A stretch of 64,000 nt of DNA, from contig CM057009.1 in NCBI GenBank assembly GCA_029891345.1, positions 296,794,466-296,858,465 on the forward strand, given 5' to 3'. Below, in pieces: positions 12,670 through 24,380 of the stretch (positions are counted from its first letter, which is position 1; each line of letters starts with the position of its first letter). This DNA comes from Dryococelus australis (Eukaryota > Arthropoda > Insecta > Phasmatodea > Phasmatidae). The translations under genes and the position numbers were made by a program. Under the pieces are notes generated by a model. The model did no database searches and had not been told where the DNA came from. It saw nothing but the letters and a program-made list of their open reading frames with translations.

Positions 12670-15600
12670 AGACCAAGCACCTACATATCTGCACCTAGCT
12701 CGCGTGCACTAGAGACTAGGAAGTCCCTAGTGGAGTTTATCAGCACATACCTTCACACATGCATCAAACATTTCTGGGGAGAATTTTTTTTTTTTTTAGA
12801 AATGTTAAATATATTACTACGGCTGCCGTCGTCCTATTGGATCCATACAACTCCAGTTAAACCCTAAAATAATTCTGACTGGTGGTTTATAAAAGTGAAA
12901 CTTAAAATATATCGCGCAAGGGAAAATCTAACTTATAATAGGCCTAACAAAGGGCGAATCAATTGCAATTGACAACGCCATCCAAGTACCACTGAATGAA
13001 CAGTAAACTGTAATTCCATGTCGCCCGAAGCGAAATTTGACAGTGTGAAATGTTTGAAGCTGGGCATTCTGAAGAGTAACTGGTAATGAAAGACACTTCA
13101 GTTCACGCTACCAACTTCGTACTCGGGCACGTACTCACTGGAGGGTAACAAGAAGACAAAGGAGAACCGTAGACTAGGTTGGTAGCAGTGGTGACCTTGA
13201 AAACGCGCACGCCTACACAAGGACGCAGTTCTCCCAAAATTGCTGCAATTACTCAGTTCAAGTACAAATTGTCTGTTTACAATGACACACTTTTAGGTAA
13301 TTAACGTGTACTTTAACAGAATGAAGAAGATACAGTTTACTTCACTAAATTGTTATTTATCAACGTGTACGTGTCGTATACAGGTATCTTTGACGGGTAA
13401 ATTTACTTAGTTAATTATTAATTAAATAAATAAACAATTAAATAACTTATTTTTCACTCTTGAACCCATGTGTTCAAGAAATAGCATATGGAGTATATTT
13501 ATGTAATATTTTATTATCGTGATGTGTCATTACCGACATCCCTTGCCATAAGTACAGACAGAATTAGGATGCAAATGAAATTAAACAATATTTGCTATTA
13601 AACTACTATCATAATCAAGTTTTATAGCCTTTGTAGAGCTGCGTCTCTACCACATTGCACACACAGCACAGTTTGATTTTTTTTTTTTTTATCGCTACAC
13701 ACGAAAATAAGTGGCTGCAGCCAGTCGTTCTACAAAAAGTGTAGCGTGCTTAGAGATTCGAGGAACAAATTAAAATTACTATCTGGTTATTTTCTGGTGG
13801 TTTTTATACGGCGACAGAGATTTTGGATATTTTATATTTATATTCTACTTTACGTATTTACGGTCACTTTGTCCTGAAGCCTGGCTTTGCCCATTTTAAA
13901 ATGTGGCCACCATATACCTAACTGCGCAAAGTTCTTTTTCTTTGTATATAAGCATGTTTACTTCTAATGCTGCATGCGGTTCTACGATACCAATAAATTT
14001 TATTACAAAGTGTTTTGAAACAGTTTATGGCTAGTGATAATTCACACACTATCTAATAAAGTTTCCGGACACGCATCTGAACGAACTCGCGCCTAGTCGC
14101 AGACTACCACTGCCGCTAGGAAATATGGAAGAGAGAGACAGTAAGGTATATCAAGAGTTGACACACTCGCGTCAATCAACGAGCCACTAAATAGGGGCGT
14201 CGAAGGCAGGATGCATGCCAATAATTAATCCGAAATGTTCAAGTTGGTTACACCGCCATGCAGCAGTTTTGTTTTTAGTGTCATCCGCTAGGAAGCGGAG
14301 CAGTCGACTGTCTTGTTTACCTCGTTGCTTGCTAGGCGCATTGGTGTCGTGCTGTTTCCATTTGGGGAACTATCACTTCTAGGAAGGTTTAAACGAAAGG
14401 CAAGGTAAATGATCTACGAAACTTGGTTGATAAACGTTTGTAAAAAAGTATTTTAGGCCAAAATAGTTTGCTAGTTTATTACCTCGCACACGTTATACTA
14501 ATCTAGTCAACATTTTCACAGCACATTCTGCATAGAAATAAAAGCAATCAAAATGTTTTATTGTAGAACCGTCATATATACGGGATTTGCTATTTATTAG
14601 AGCCAAAATTTTGCAATTAATGAAGCGCGATATAAAAAGAGAGCCATTTTTTCTTTATTGTCTTCCGTCATTGCCTACAGCATACCTGTGTGTTAGTAAG
14701 GCTTATAATTAATATTTTACACTAGTGAATATTATTTATACATTGTGTGATTTATTATAAACAATGAAGACCAATAACTTTCCGACAAATTTTACACCAT
14801 TCTTCTGTGTTCGAGTTATATTCTTCAGACTTCTATGGAGTTACGATACCGCCATATCGCCACGGCAGCGCTCCGTCTTCGTGGTGGGGGGGGGGGGGGT
14901 GCTTTGAGAAATGCCGTTTTTCCTACCTCTATGCCTTCTCCCGGCGTGCGCCCTCCCTTCGTCGAGCCAACGAAGGTTGGTGTCTGTGTGTATCGGCCAT
15001 TTCTTGACTCAGCACAGGAGACGTGTAGTTCCCATCTTTCTGTTAGTGTTTCGTTGTCGCGAGTGCCATCTTATCAGGGCAGGCCGAGATGGCTGGCGGA
15101 CTGATCAGACTAAGTTTTAAATTCAATGTTTCGGATCTGCCTGTCGATATTCTGTTGGATTTTCAAGTAACATCTAACATTTCTAATTGTTTCACTTGTA
15201 ACTGTTTTGGCACTACCTTCAGTAGTGATTTATTTATTTTTGGGGTTCTCGATTAAGGCTTGTTCGCCGATCTCCTCGCTTCCATGATGCAGCGAGTGTG
15301 AGACATGACAGTAAATTACTGCCGCTGTGTGAGGATGACTTTTCAAAGGCGTAACCTGTTGAATGTAACGTTGATTAGGAAATTTTCTCTTCCAAGGCTT
15401 GCAGCCGCTGGTTCCGTGGCTATCGCCGATTCTAGCCCTGAAATGTGTTATTGTACCTCGGCTAATTCTCTTTTCCAATTTGACTAACTTAGAGTTTAAT
15501 TCTAAGAATTTCTTTGGAAATGTTGGAGTGAAGCTATCTTTGTCGGTGGCCTCTATTTTTAGGTTAAGATTTAGGTAATCGGTTTGGTAATGTTATTTAA

Positions 15601-16420
15601 TTTGTGTGCCATTTGGTATTTAGGCTTTAATATTCTGCAGTGTCATTATTTGAATCTTTGTCGAGGCTGCATATGGGCAATTCCCTCTTGGTGCTTTGTA
15701 ATAGAAACTTCATGATTGCGTTTGTCGCATTTTTTCTTTCCGACAACTGCAACTATTTACTGTCCCGTACAATTATAGAATCGCAGGCTGCAATATTGTC
15801 TCAGTATGTTATATTTAAAAGGTCCTGGTATGGAGTGATGGTACACGTTGTGGCTGCCACAGAAATACGTTTGCAGTTTTACCTGGTTTTGACATATTTC
15901 TTGTTAGTCGAACCGCTTGCGAGTGCTGTGTCATTTAACAGGGCTTAACAGTACAAATACGCATTTTGACGCATTCCATGTAAATTCTTATAATCCCCTT
16001 AAGACTATGTCTAACCTCACGTATATTTGTTATGCTTGTTTAGTGTATGGCACTGCATTTAATTGTATGTGGTTCTCTTTACAATTCTGTACATTGCCCT
16101 TAAGGCCATGTTTACCATGAATAATCTTGCCGATATTGGTTATGTTATATGTATAATCATGGTAAGTGCTCTTGCTGTTTGCCTAAATTACCGTTTTAAC
16201 CGATTAAATTATGTTCACAATCCTTAAGGCCGTGTTTAACATAAATTTGGTAGTCGGGATTTAAGAACTTATGTTTTTGGTTTGTCTACGGTGCTATGTT
16301 GTATGTCATGCCTGTGTATTGTGCTATTAAAAAAACAAGATAACTACACATCACTATTTTCATTGGAATGTTGACATTAACCTCGTACTAGTGTACAATG
16401 TTTCGTATATAATTTCTGTG
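12670..16420. other. Non-coding stretch with low-complexity tracts and a degenerate spaced repeat
   Basis: No gene is supported. Poly-T at 13678-13690 and poly-G at 14886-14898 are low complexity. Several 60-100-codon frames at 14.8-16.1 kb show no domain. Three related segments with the core CCTTAAG-GCC-TGTTTAAC occur at about 15994, 16097 and 16222, roughly 100-130 bp apart. Confidence 0.4.
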
Positions 16421-16515
16421 AACGATGGCCCCCAAATAAGTGGCCCAGTCGGCCCTATTCGGTGTCCACTCTGGACAGCGGACTACATTGGTCAGTGCTA
16501 TGCGATAGCAGCAAA

Positions 16516-16690
16516 ATGGGCGGAACAAGTGATCTCAGCGACTTTGAACGTGCTGTAGTTATTGGTTGCCCCATCTGTCAGTAATCCGTCAGGACCATCT
16601 CCGCCCTTTTCAAGTTGGCCAAGTCGACCTTCGGGACGTAATTGAAAAGTTTGTCCACAGAAATATTTGAAATGACTGATACCAGCCGAT
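16516..16690 (+). pseudogene. Tc1-like transposase, N-terminal helix-turn-helix relic
   Basis: From ATG 16516 the frame reads MGGTSDLSDFERAVVIGC, a stop, then SVRTISALFKLAKST, another stop. This is the paired-like helix-turn-helix start of a Tc1-family transposase, the same region as MARGTELSDFDKG at 46038 but a different lineage. No catalytic DDE region follows and no matching inverted terminal repeat was found. It is a dead fragment. In the family this domain binds the terminal inverted repeats. Confidence 0.65.
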
Positions 16691-17659
16691 TGGGTTGTGC
16701 AGGCGTTTCACTAGTCATTTCGGGTCGCATTTTCTTAATAGTCTACCAACATCTTCGGGACAATGAGAATTTCTTAACAATATAAATGTCAAAATAGTGT
16801 AGGCCCATAACTAACTCTTGAGTCGGATAAACCGGTAATACAGATTAGCGGATGTCGGATTAGTAATTTCTGCTCTACTACTCTTGTATCCCTCCCTATG
16901 CATCTTTTTCCACCTGGTGAGAGACATGCTCGTAACCAGGATTCTCTAATTAAATGTTACCCGCACCAAGCGTTTAACTGTCAGTTATGGAACTTACAAG
17001 ACAAATATTCATCCACATCACGCTGTAGTAAGATTGTGTAAAATCAAACGTTTCTTATGGACTCAAAACCCAACAGCATTGGGTAATGCAAAAGCATTAT
17101 ACTAATGTCAAATAACTGTACCTCGCAACGAACCAAAACACATTCTGTATTTTCTTTTACAATAATTTTTCGAAAACACAGAGTTTAAAGAACTCGCAAG
17201 TTAAAATATTCACCTAACATTCGAATTTTATACTAAAAAAAAGTGTTTCGCTACTTGAAGCCATCTATGTTATCACGCATAAATTTGTGTCCAACCAGTT
17301 TATCTAGTATTTATTCATATTTACTAGTAGTAGAAGACAACCTTTTTTCGCAGTTCAGGAAGGATTTTAAAATCCGGCTTTAAGAAACCTCAACCAGCCA
17401 CATATCCCTAGCACAGTTGGCATTTCCCTGACTTACTGTTGCATTAGAAGTATATTTTATATTTCATACCTCGCTCGACCTGTTTTCCGACTTATTGCGA
17501 TTTCGATTCCAACAAGCACGCGAGTGAACGGAATGCGTCCGTTTTTTGTCGTGCGTTTCATAAACCCCATATTCAACAACAAATGTCGTCCGATTTCAAA
17601 GAGCCCGTTTTTAGCATTACCAACATGATCCACTGCACGGAAGTACGCGGTTCGTACAA

Positions 17660-17806
17660 ATGGATCCGTGCGTGGTGTGTGCCTATTATCGCATAGAGAG
17701 AAAAAGGCGAAGAAGATGGGATGTGCATCCAATTAGATTTCGCGCGACATGTAGACGGTGGAAGGCTCTGGACTGGCGTGCAGTGCTCTCGTCGCACAGC
17801 GTGTAA
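17660..17806 (+). pseudogene. Possible PIF/Harbinger (HARBI1-like) transposase N-terminal fragment
   Basis: A 48-codon plus-strand frame contains YRIERKRRRRWDVHPIRF. Insect HARBI1-type nucleases and PIF/Harbinger transposases typically begin with an arginine/lysine-rich run followed by W-V-H-P-I, so the short match is suggestive. No DDE catalytic region follows. The match is short and could be chance. Confidence 0.3.
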
Positions 17807-17856
17807 CCACGGGACATTCAGCGGCCACCCTATTCTTTATTGGTGGAAAGTATAAA

Positions 17857-18080
17857 CAGGTTCTCAATGCAGGGCCCTAGGAGCTCTAAGTATTTTGAGA
17901 TACCAAGACTTTCAAATCGCCGTTTTTGGCCATCGTGGAGTACTTTCACATGTGCGTGACGTCTTGAAACCACTCGACAGCCCTCGTCAGAAGTGTGTGC
18001 TCTTTTCGTAGATCAGCAACTTGGACGCAAGTTAAATAGTTTCGTGGGGAAACTAGTACTTCACTGCTTCAGCGCCAGGT
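17857..18080 (-). repeat. Dispersed repeat block C, copy 1
   Basis: The plus strand reads TATTTTGAGATAC, later CCTCGTCAGAAGTGTGTGCT, then TAGATCAGCAACTTGGACGC. The same block order occurs at 19885-20010 and, in the opposite orientation, at 31660-31935. There is no conserved frame. Confidence 0.5.
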
Positions 18081-19320
18081 ATGCGAGAGCATTAACCAAG
18101 ACTACAACAAAGTGACAACACGCCGCATTCAACTAACATTTTGCATGAAAACTATTGCATATGGGCCATTATCAAAACGCCTATTTTTCTTATATTTTCT
18201 ATCGTTTTAGTTATACATGTTACGTTCTAATTGTAGACAAAATATAAGTAATTGACGGGAATTATTTAAAATTGGTGAAAAGAAAAGCAGCGGTCTTCAT
18301 TTCAAGTTTGCTAATTAATTTATAGTTCTCTGAATTATCTACTTATTACGAATTTATATCTGAGCATGCTGAGAACCTGTACTTTTACATGGAAAGTAGA
18401 TATTTTAATAATTTGGATATAGCTAACATACCACACGCAAACATACACAAGTCATAAAAAATAACTTAAGCAAATGTCCATTTTTCACATCCGTAGTAGT
18501 TAATTAAAATTTATAAAATATTTCAAACACTGCTGAATACTCAAAATATATATATTGATAAAACTCCGTAAAATTGAAGTACCGGTAACAATTTTTTCTA
18601 GGAATTTTCGTAAATTACAGACAGTCTGCTTTTTAAACAAGAATTTTCCGTAGATTTTATAAAATATCTGCGTATTCATTGAAACTCTCTATACATTAAG
18701 AAAAAAGTTTGTTTTAATATTCGCTACGTGGGTGAACACTTTTATATAAAAATAAATATTAAAAGAGTTAAAGGGTGCTGAAGACGTCCATGTCTCAGAC
18801 TAAACGGGTTCACAGACAAACGCGTGACAAAAACAGCAGCAACGGTGCCGCACAGCAGGCTCAATTGAATCACGCCACAGTGGGCGAGGTAAGGCTTGCA
18901 CGACGGCAGACACGGTTGGCAGCACTGTTCACTACAGTCCGGAAGACTCGCCAACTTGTCCGTTTTCATAAACCGATCCATTGTACGCCATGTACTTACA
19001 CGTTTATAGCAGTCGTGCGTTTACTAGGAGAGGACGATGTGGCTTACAAAACGGACGACAAAAAAAATAGGCCGTTTTCAAATCGCATGCATAAAATGAA
19101 CCATTTATCTCAAGGCACTTACAATACGTACGACTTCTAGTCGTGCGACACAAATCTGATGCATGAAAGGGCCCTTAGGGGGGCATCAAGCGCACCATAG
19201 CCGCTACGCACAGCATTTTGAACTGGTGTGCAGCAGTCTTAGTGTCCTCGTTGTGCTGCCTCTACACATGGGAGTAATTGGTGGCCCGACAATTTTATTG
19301 GAGGAAAGTCTGTGGCAAGG
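18081..19320. other. Non-coding stretch with an unsupported 121-codon frame
   Basis: AT-rich to 18.7 kb. A 121-codon plus-strand frame (18775-19140) follows. It is basic and Q/R/T-rich and has no recognised domain or conserved motif, so it is left uncalled. Confidence 0.35.
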
Positions 19321-19321
19321 G

Positions 19322-19562
19322 GGCCACGGCGGTGGAGTGGCTAGACTACTCGACTCCCAAATACGAGAAACTGGTTCGATTCCTGGCGGGGTCGTTCCCG
19401 ATTTTCGCATGCGAGAATCGTGCCGGACGATACCGCTAGTCCGAAAGTTTTCTCTGGGATCTCCCGTTTCTCGCGCCTCTTCATTCCGGCGCTGCTCCAT
19501 ACTCACCTCATCGGCTCTCAAGACCGCGATGTTAAGGACTGCCGCAAATCTCTCCACTCCAC
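19322..19562 (+). repeat. tRNA-derived SINE, copy 2 (family S)
   Basis: The A-box-like segment is GGTGGAGTGGCTAGACTACT and the B box is GGTTCGATTCCTGG (19373-19386). The GGGGTCGTTCCCGATTTTCG body, the CATTCCGGCGCTGCTCCA block and a CAAATCTCTCCACTCCAC tail match the copies at 7262 and 57953. Long frames on both strands here (151 and 117 codons) are SINE shadows. Confidence 0.8.
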
Positions 19563-19620
19563 ATTACAAGGATAGATGCTGGGGAAGTTTTTATCACGTA
19601 CCTAGGCGTATATTTTGATC

Positions 19621-19854
19621 TAGAGGCCGTTTACGGTAGAGTGAGCCCTTTTTGAAACTGTTTCATCAGCCATAATAACCAATAAATACATTTCATTTCG
19701 GCCTCTGACTTTTGGGTATAGGGTGTGTATAAACTGTGTATTAATCACATTGTAGCGGTTTACGCTAACAAGTGGTGGAAGGATATAAATTTGCTGAAAG
19801 AAAAAAGGAACTAGGGCTTCAAAAGTGTTCACTTTACCGTGAACTGCCTATATA
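19621..19854 (+). mobile_element. Family A MITE, short subfamily
   Basis: About 230 bp. The left end is GGCCGTTTACGGTAGAGTGA. The reverse complement of the right end is TAGGCAGTTCACGGTAAAGT followed by GAACACTTTTGAAG. TA dinucleotides lie at both borders. The interior (GCATTTCATTATGGCCTC-like block) matches only the copy at 32421. No coding capacity. Confidence 0.8.
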
Positions 19855-19884
19855 GTGCTATTAAAATGCTTTTTTCTTGGCCTT

Positions 19885-20010
19885 TCTAGAATACTCTGGA
19901 ATGGTTTTCCTTACGTGCGTGACTTCTTTAACGTCTGCGTTTGTAGATCAGCGCACTCGACGCACGTGTGGCAATGTTTGTGGGTAAACACACAGCAACA
20001 CAGTTCAAGT
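19885..20010 (-). repeat. Dispersed repeat block C, copy 2
   Basis: Shares TACTCTGGAATGGTTTTCC and GTAGATCAGCGCACTCGACG with the block at 31660-31870 (reverse complement) and 17930-18030. It lies immediately downstream of a family A MITE. Confidence 0.45.
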
Positions 20011-20534
20011 GCCGGCTAGGCGGCGATCTTTAACAGTTATACTCTATTAGAAACGCATAGAGGCTTGTAATACTAGATGCAGTGTGTAAAGCACACATGC
20101 CACGATGGTAGTTCCCTGGAAGATTCCATGCGAAATTGCATCGCCGCTCATACGGTTGGTTCCGTGGAATATTTGGCCATAATGCTGGCCATTTTCATTG
20201 ACATTTTAGCCGATTACAGAGAGGGTGGTGCAGTACGGTATTGATGATAAAATAAAAAAATTATCTTTTTAAAATATGCAATAAATCAATTGAAAAAATA
20301 TACAGAGTAAATTAACCATGAAAATATTTACTGATCCTAAAACATTATTTTGTAAAACTTATGGTAAACATTCTTGTTTAATGAGAACAATATTTCCAGT
20401 TGTAACAAAACAATTACGCTAAATGCATAATGTTGAAGTCTTGAGTAAAGAATGTTTCTGAACTACAGTTGCCTAATTAAAATCATAGAAAATCCACTCG
20501 TCTTGTGAGGCTATGTGTTATTCCAAAGACCTAC

Positions 20535-20600
20535 CATAACTGCTTGCATGCAGGCTCGGGTAGCAGGTCTCGTAGACCTTTTACGAAAGTGTTATCTTAG
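20535..20600. repeat. Short dispersed repeat (CATGCAGGCTCGGGTAGCAG)
   Basis: The segment CTTGCATGCAGGCTCGGGTA, then GCAGGTCTC, is similar to CTGTTGCATGTAGGCTAGAG, then TAGCAGGCCTC, at 23640-23670. The two share about 30 positions; the class is unknown. Confidence 0.35.
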
Positions 20601-20889
20601 GATACAGAGGCTTTACACGAGCCGCTGAGGGCAGTACGCCAAGTGTAAAGAATTAGTACACACCGCTCTAACTCATTGAAAGGAGAGGGGATAGAAACTA
20701 CACTAAGAAAGAACAGTATTCGTGAAATTGCCCAATTAATGTAAGTTACATATAAATTGCCATCTTTGTCACGAAGATGCTTTCTACTTTTTGGGTACAC
20801 AATAAAGTCGCATACGACAGAACGTTTATTTGGAAATATGCGACGATCAGGCCGGCCAAGGAAGATGTATACCCGCGATGACCGCTACG

Positions 20890-21400
20890 TTCTTCCATCT
20901 GGACGGCGTTCCAAAACGTTACTCAGAGTAAAGTAGCGGTAACAGGTGAGGAACGCAAAAGTATACGTGGTTTTAGAACTACCATTCTGTGTTTACAAAT
21001 ATGTATGGATTTAGCAGCGAACGTGAATTCCAGAAAGATATACCTTCCCCCTAATTCTTTCTTTTTCAAAATATTTATACATAAACAGCTTTTCTTGCGA
21101 TAAATTAATCAAACATTACGTCTAAAAATATAACCAGTTAAAATTCGTATTTTTATTTAAAAGTTATCACTAGTCATTTGTAATTTTCCCGTATGTGTGA
21201 ACAGATTGTTCGCATTTCCTTTAAATGTGTGTATTTATACTAAACTTCGACATTTTCAGTTTACTCTCTGAAATAGTGCGTGCAAAAGTTTTACTTTTGC
21301 AAGATGCAGTATTGAGACACTGCCGAGAGCGAGCAAAACAGCCAGAGAGAAAAGTATATTCGCCGAGTAACGTTTTGGAACGCCGTTCCGAGAAGAAATC
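20890..21400. mobile_element. 0.5-kb inverted-repeat element, CGGCGTTCCAAAACGTTACTC ends
   Basis: The left arm at 20901-20924 and the right arm at 21365-21389 are exact reverse complements over 21 bases (core GGCGTTCCAAAACGTTACTC), plus one single-base indel further out. Weaker similarity extends to TTCTTC beyond both arms. The interior is about 440 bp of AT-rich DNA with no frame. No target duplication was resolved, so the superfamily is unassigned. Confidence 0.65.
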
Positions 21401-21545
21401 CTAAAGAATAGTTGCTAAGGAGTTGGCTGCTTCACTCGCCCATGACTTACACTTCAAACTGCCCGAAATACAATTTAAAAATAAATTCGGATTCCCAAGA
21501 CGTATAACTAGAATACCTTAAGCAAAAGGGGGAAACTTTTACAGT

Positions 21546-21734
21546 TTGCTAAAAAGTACCAAAATGAACCCTTGGAATTTCGGCAAAATATCAGACGAGA
21601 CCAAGGAAAAATGTATGGAAGTGATGAATATCGATGTGGAGAAAGAAAAAATTAAATTGTCAAAAAACAAGTTGCTCATCTATGAAACATGGATGAAACA
21701 CTATTTACAATGTTTGGGGTTTTGTGGATTCTAA
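21546..21734 (+). other. Protein-like 62-codon frame, unrecognised
   Basis: The frame includes MNPWNFGKISDETKEKCMEV and a lysine/glutamate-rich helix-like stretch. After its stop, related-looking peptide persists with stops up to the left end of the family G element at 22040. The composition is more protein-like than surrounding chance frames. No family was recognised. It may be a decayed coding fragment. Confidence 0.25.
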
Positions 21735-22039
21735 TGGGGTGGGTAAAACATTGATGTTACCTACGGATTTATGGACTGGACTATAGGAAAGATCAAGCTG
21801 AAGGAAGTTCACAAACCCGTGGATAGGTTGACGGATGTTCTAACAAGATAACTATCCCAAACAGAGGATATTATGTTTGACGGTGGATCCTTTATCAAAA
21901 ACTCTACTACCTTTAATCTCCACCTCAATCCCCGGATCTAAACTGGATAGAGAACACGTGGTATGAGCTGAAGAAAAAATTACGGACACACTAACCCTCC
22001 AGCAATACAGAAATGATCGTGAACATCTAACACGAGGCG

Positions 22040-23034
22040 CACACTGAACAAGTTTTATTTCTGCTAGCAAAATAGCCGTTTGTATAGGGGCAACGAAATA
22101 TTTTGTCGTTTAAACCAAATACCTTTGTTGTTTGGTTGGTGAAATTGCATATTTCTCCGGCTGTGCGTACATTAAAAAGTTTCGATTGATATATAAAAAC
22201 AATCCCGACCGAGATTCGACGTAGATCACTTGCGTGCGAGCGCTACGCCTTAGCAACGTGATCCAACGTAACTAGTGATAAAGTAGAATTCTTTCGGTCC
22301 CCAATTTTGCCGCCGCAGCACAGATTTCTACCGATTCTATAATATTGCTCTGTTCGAAACAGTCGGGCCTTATGTTGCGTTACTTCTCACTTAGTTGCGC
22401 TTAACTTCAAATACGCACTTGCTGCCAATTATGCGACTATTTTCCGGAGATACATACTTCAGTCCACGTATCGTTTACAATCGACGGCGCTCTTTCACAC
22501 GACTGTCATTGTTTTTCACGGCATCTTGTGAAGTGATTGAAGCTAAGCATTTACGAAACTATTTTTGTGCATCATCTGAACCAGACACTTCCTCTTATAC
22601 ATTTCAAAAACTGAATAACGTGCGCAAATAAATATTACAATTTTTAAAGCTTTGCGTTCTAGTTTCACGTTGTACTTGCTTTGTTAGGATGTATATACCA
22701 TTACAAAGCATCAACATATGAACTAACAAAAACCGTTACTACCCTAAGTGTTGCAAAATATACAAAAACTAGAGCGGTCTTTTCAAACGAAGGCAATCAA
22801 ATAAGTCGCCAAACAAATGGCACGTCTATACAGTTGATTCAACTTAAAAGTCTAATTTCATTTGGCCCAACATTGGGGTTCAGTTTATTGAAGAGTATTT
22901 TGTTAGATAAACAAGATTAATTTTGTTGCTTTTTTTAAGTATTGCTTACTCAACTAAATAGTTCGTTGGGGCAAAAAAAAATATATGTTTGGCCCAATGC
23001 AAACAAGTCTTTGATGGGCGAAAAACCTCTGTGC
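22040..23034. mobile_element. Family G inverted-repeat element, copy 1
   Basis: The left end CACACTGAACAAGTTTTATT and the right end GGGCGAAAAACCTCTGTGC (reverse-complement sense) resemble the right end of the copy at 63.6 kb (CACTGAGAGAAAATCTTAGC). Subterminal regions hold many variants of TTTGTTTGGCCCAA. Interior blocks match copy 2: TAGATCAC-TGCGT-CGAGCG near 22225 and TTTTCAAACGAAGGCAATCA near 22780. The 60-79-codon frames inside are not conserved. Non-autonomous; superfamily unassigned. Confidence 0.6.
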
Positions 23035-23296
23035 AAATGGACATCAGCATTTGCCAGACGTATATACATTCGATGCCAAAACTCGAAGCCGTAATTTGCA
23101 GTCGAAGGGTATCACAAGACAGAGTACTTGACTTTTGCGTTCTTTGTGGGTGTTTTATTTCTGTATATTCCTGGCCTCCGAATACTTATCTCGTTAATTT
23201 ATTTTTGTAATATTCTGAATATACTATATTATCACTATGTGTATGCGAATGAAAAAGACTTTACGTACCTCGCTAACTGCATATTGCACAGTCTGA

Positions 23297-23528
23297 TATA
23301 GGATTTTCACGTTAAAGTGGGCAATTTTGTGGCCCTAATTACTTTCTCCTTTCAGCCTTTATCCTGTAATTACATTTTTTAATAAACATTGCCATGCAAG
23401 TAAATAACACCGTGTGTATATTCCACCGCACTTTAAGTTATCGTCTAAGGCTACAATAAAATATATTTATCGACTATTATTCCAAATGAGGCTATCAAAA
23501 GTGCTCACTTTACTGTGAATAGCCTATA
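23297..23528 (+). mobile_element. Family A MITE, short subfamily
   Basis: 232 bp. The left end TATAGGATTTTCACGTTAAA is diverged. The right end is GTGCTCACTTTACTGTGAAT then AGCCTATA. The interior AACATTGCCATGCAAGTAAA block is shared with copies at 24146 and 31299. Confidence 0.78.
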
Positions 23529-24145
23529 AGCGTATTTTATTTTTGTCAGGCGTCCTGATACTTCCTTTACTCGCTGTGCGTATTTGTTCAAGGTGACTAC
23601 CCTGCAGCGGAAGTTAGCTGGCGTATAAGGCCCCGTAGTCTGTTGCATGTAGGCTAGAGTAGCAGGCCTCCTATGGGAGTGCTATAAGGGCAGTTCTAAA
23701 TCGCAAGAAATGTACACTCGCACTTTGTAATGACGTCAGAGAGTGCTGTTCCAAATGCTCTTGGAAAGAGTGTGTTTACAAGTGAGTGCACATACCTACT
23801 CTATTCGAGTTCGCCACCACCGCCATTCTTTTGTTCGTTTTCTAACATAAGGAAAGATAAATTAACTGCCTTAATTTCATTTACCTTCGTGTAAACAAAT
23901 ATTATAGGCCTATTTTAGGTTCCGCATTACAATTTACGAAATTATAAAGCAACACTAAATTACTGAAACCAGTGGAATGGCACAGAAACGAGTATTCTTT
24001 ACCTGTAAAGTATGAAACAATTGTTCATAATTTTAGAATAATCTGTGCTAAAATTACAAGCTCAAACTGTATTTCAGATAACATTTATACCCGACTCTTC
24101 ATACATTACTATTATACCCATCATCCCTACTAATCAATTCGTTGT
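23529..24145. other. Non-coding spacer between two family A copies
   Basis: Contains the second copy of a short dispersed repeat (GCATGTAGGCTAGAGTAGCA, about 23643-23670). Otherwise AT-rich with no recognised feature. Confidence 0.4.
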
Positions 24146-24380
24146 TATAGGATGATCAAGGTAAAGTGAGCACTTTTGAGGCCCTAGTTACTTTTCCATT
24201 CAGCCATATGTAATCGTTTATCCACCTTTAAAATAAATATTGCCATGTTAGGAATAAACACAGTGTGCATAGGCCACAGCACTAAGTTACCGCCTAAAGC
24301 TAAAATAAAATATATTTAATGAATATTATACCAGATGAGGGGGCATTCAAAAGTGCTCACTTTACCGTAAACAGACTAAA
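24146..24380 (+). mobile_element. Family A MITE, short subfamily
   Basis: The left end TATAGGATGATCAAGGTAAA runs into GTGAGCACTTTTGAGG. The right end is CAAAAGTGCTCACTTTACCG then TAAACAGACTA. The interior is close to the copy 0.85 kb upstream, in the same orientation. Confidence 0.8.

Noticed and set aside
19163-19618. 151-codon plus and 117-codon minus frames
   Set aside because: Both lie over SINE copy 2. Similar peptides appear over the other SINE copies at 7.3 and 58.0 kb.
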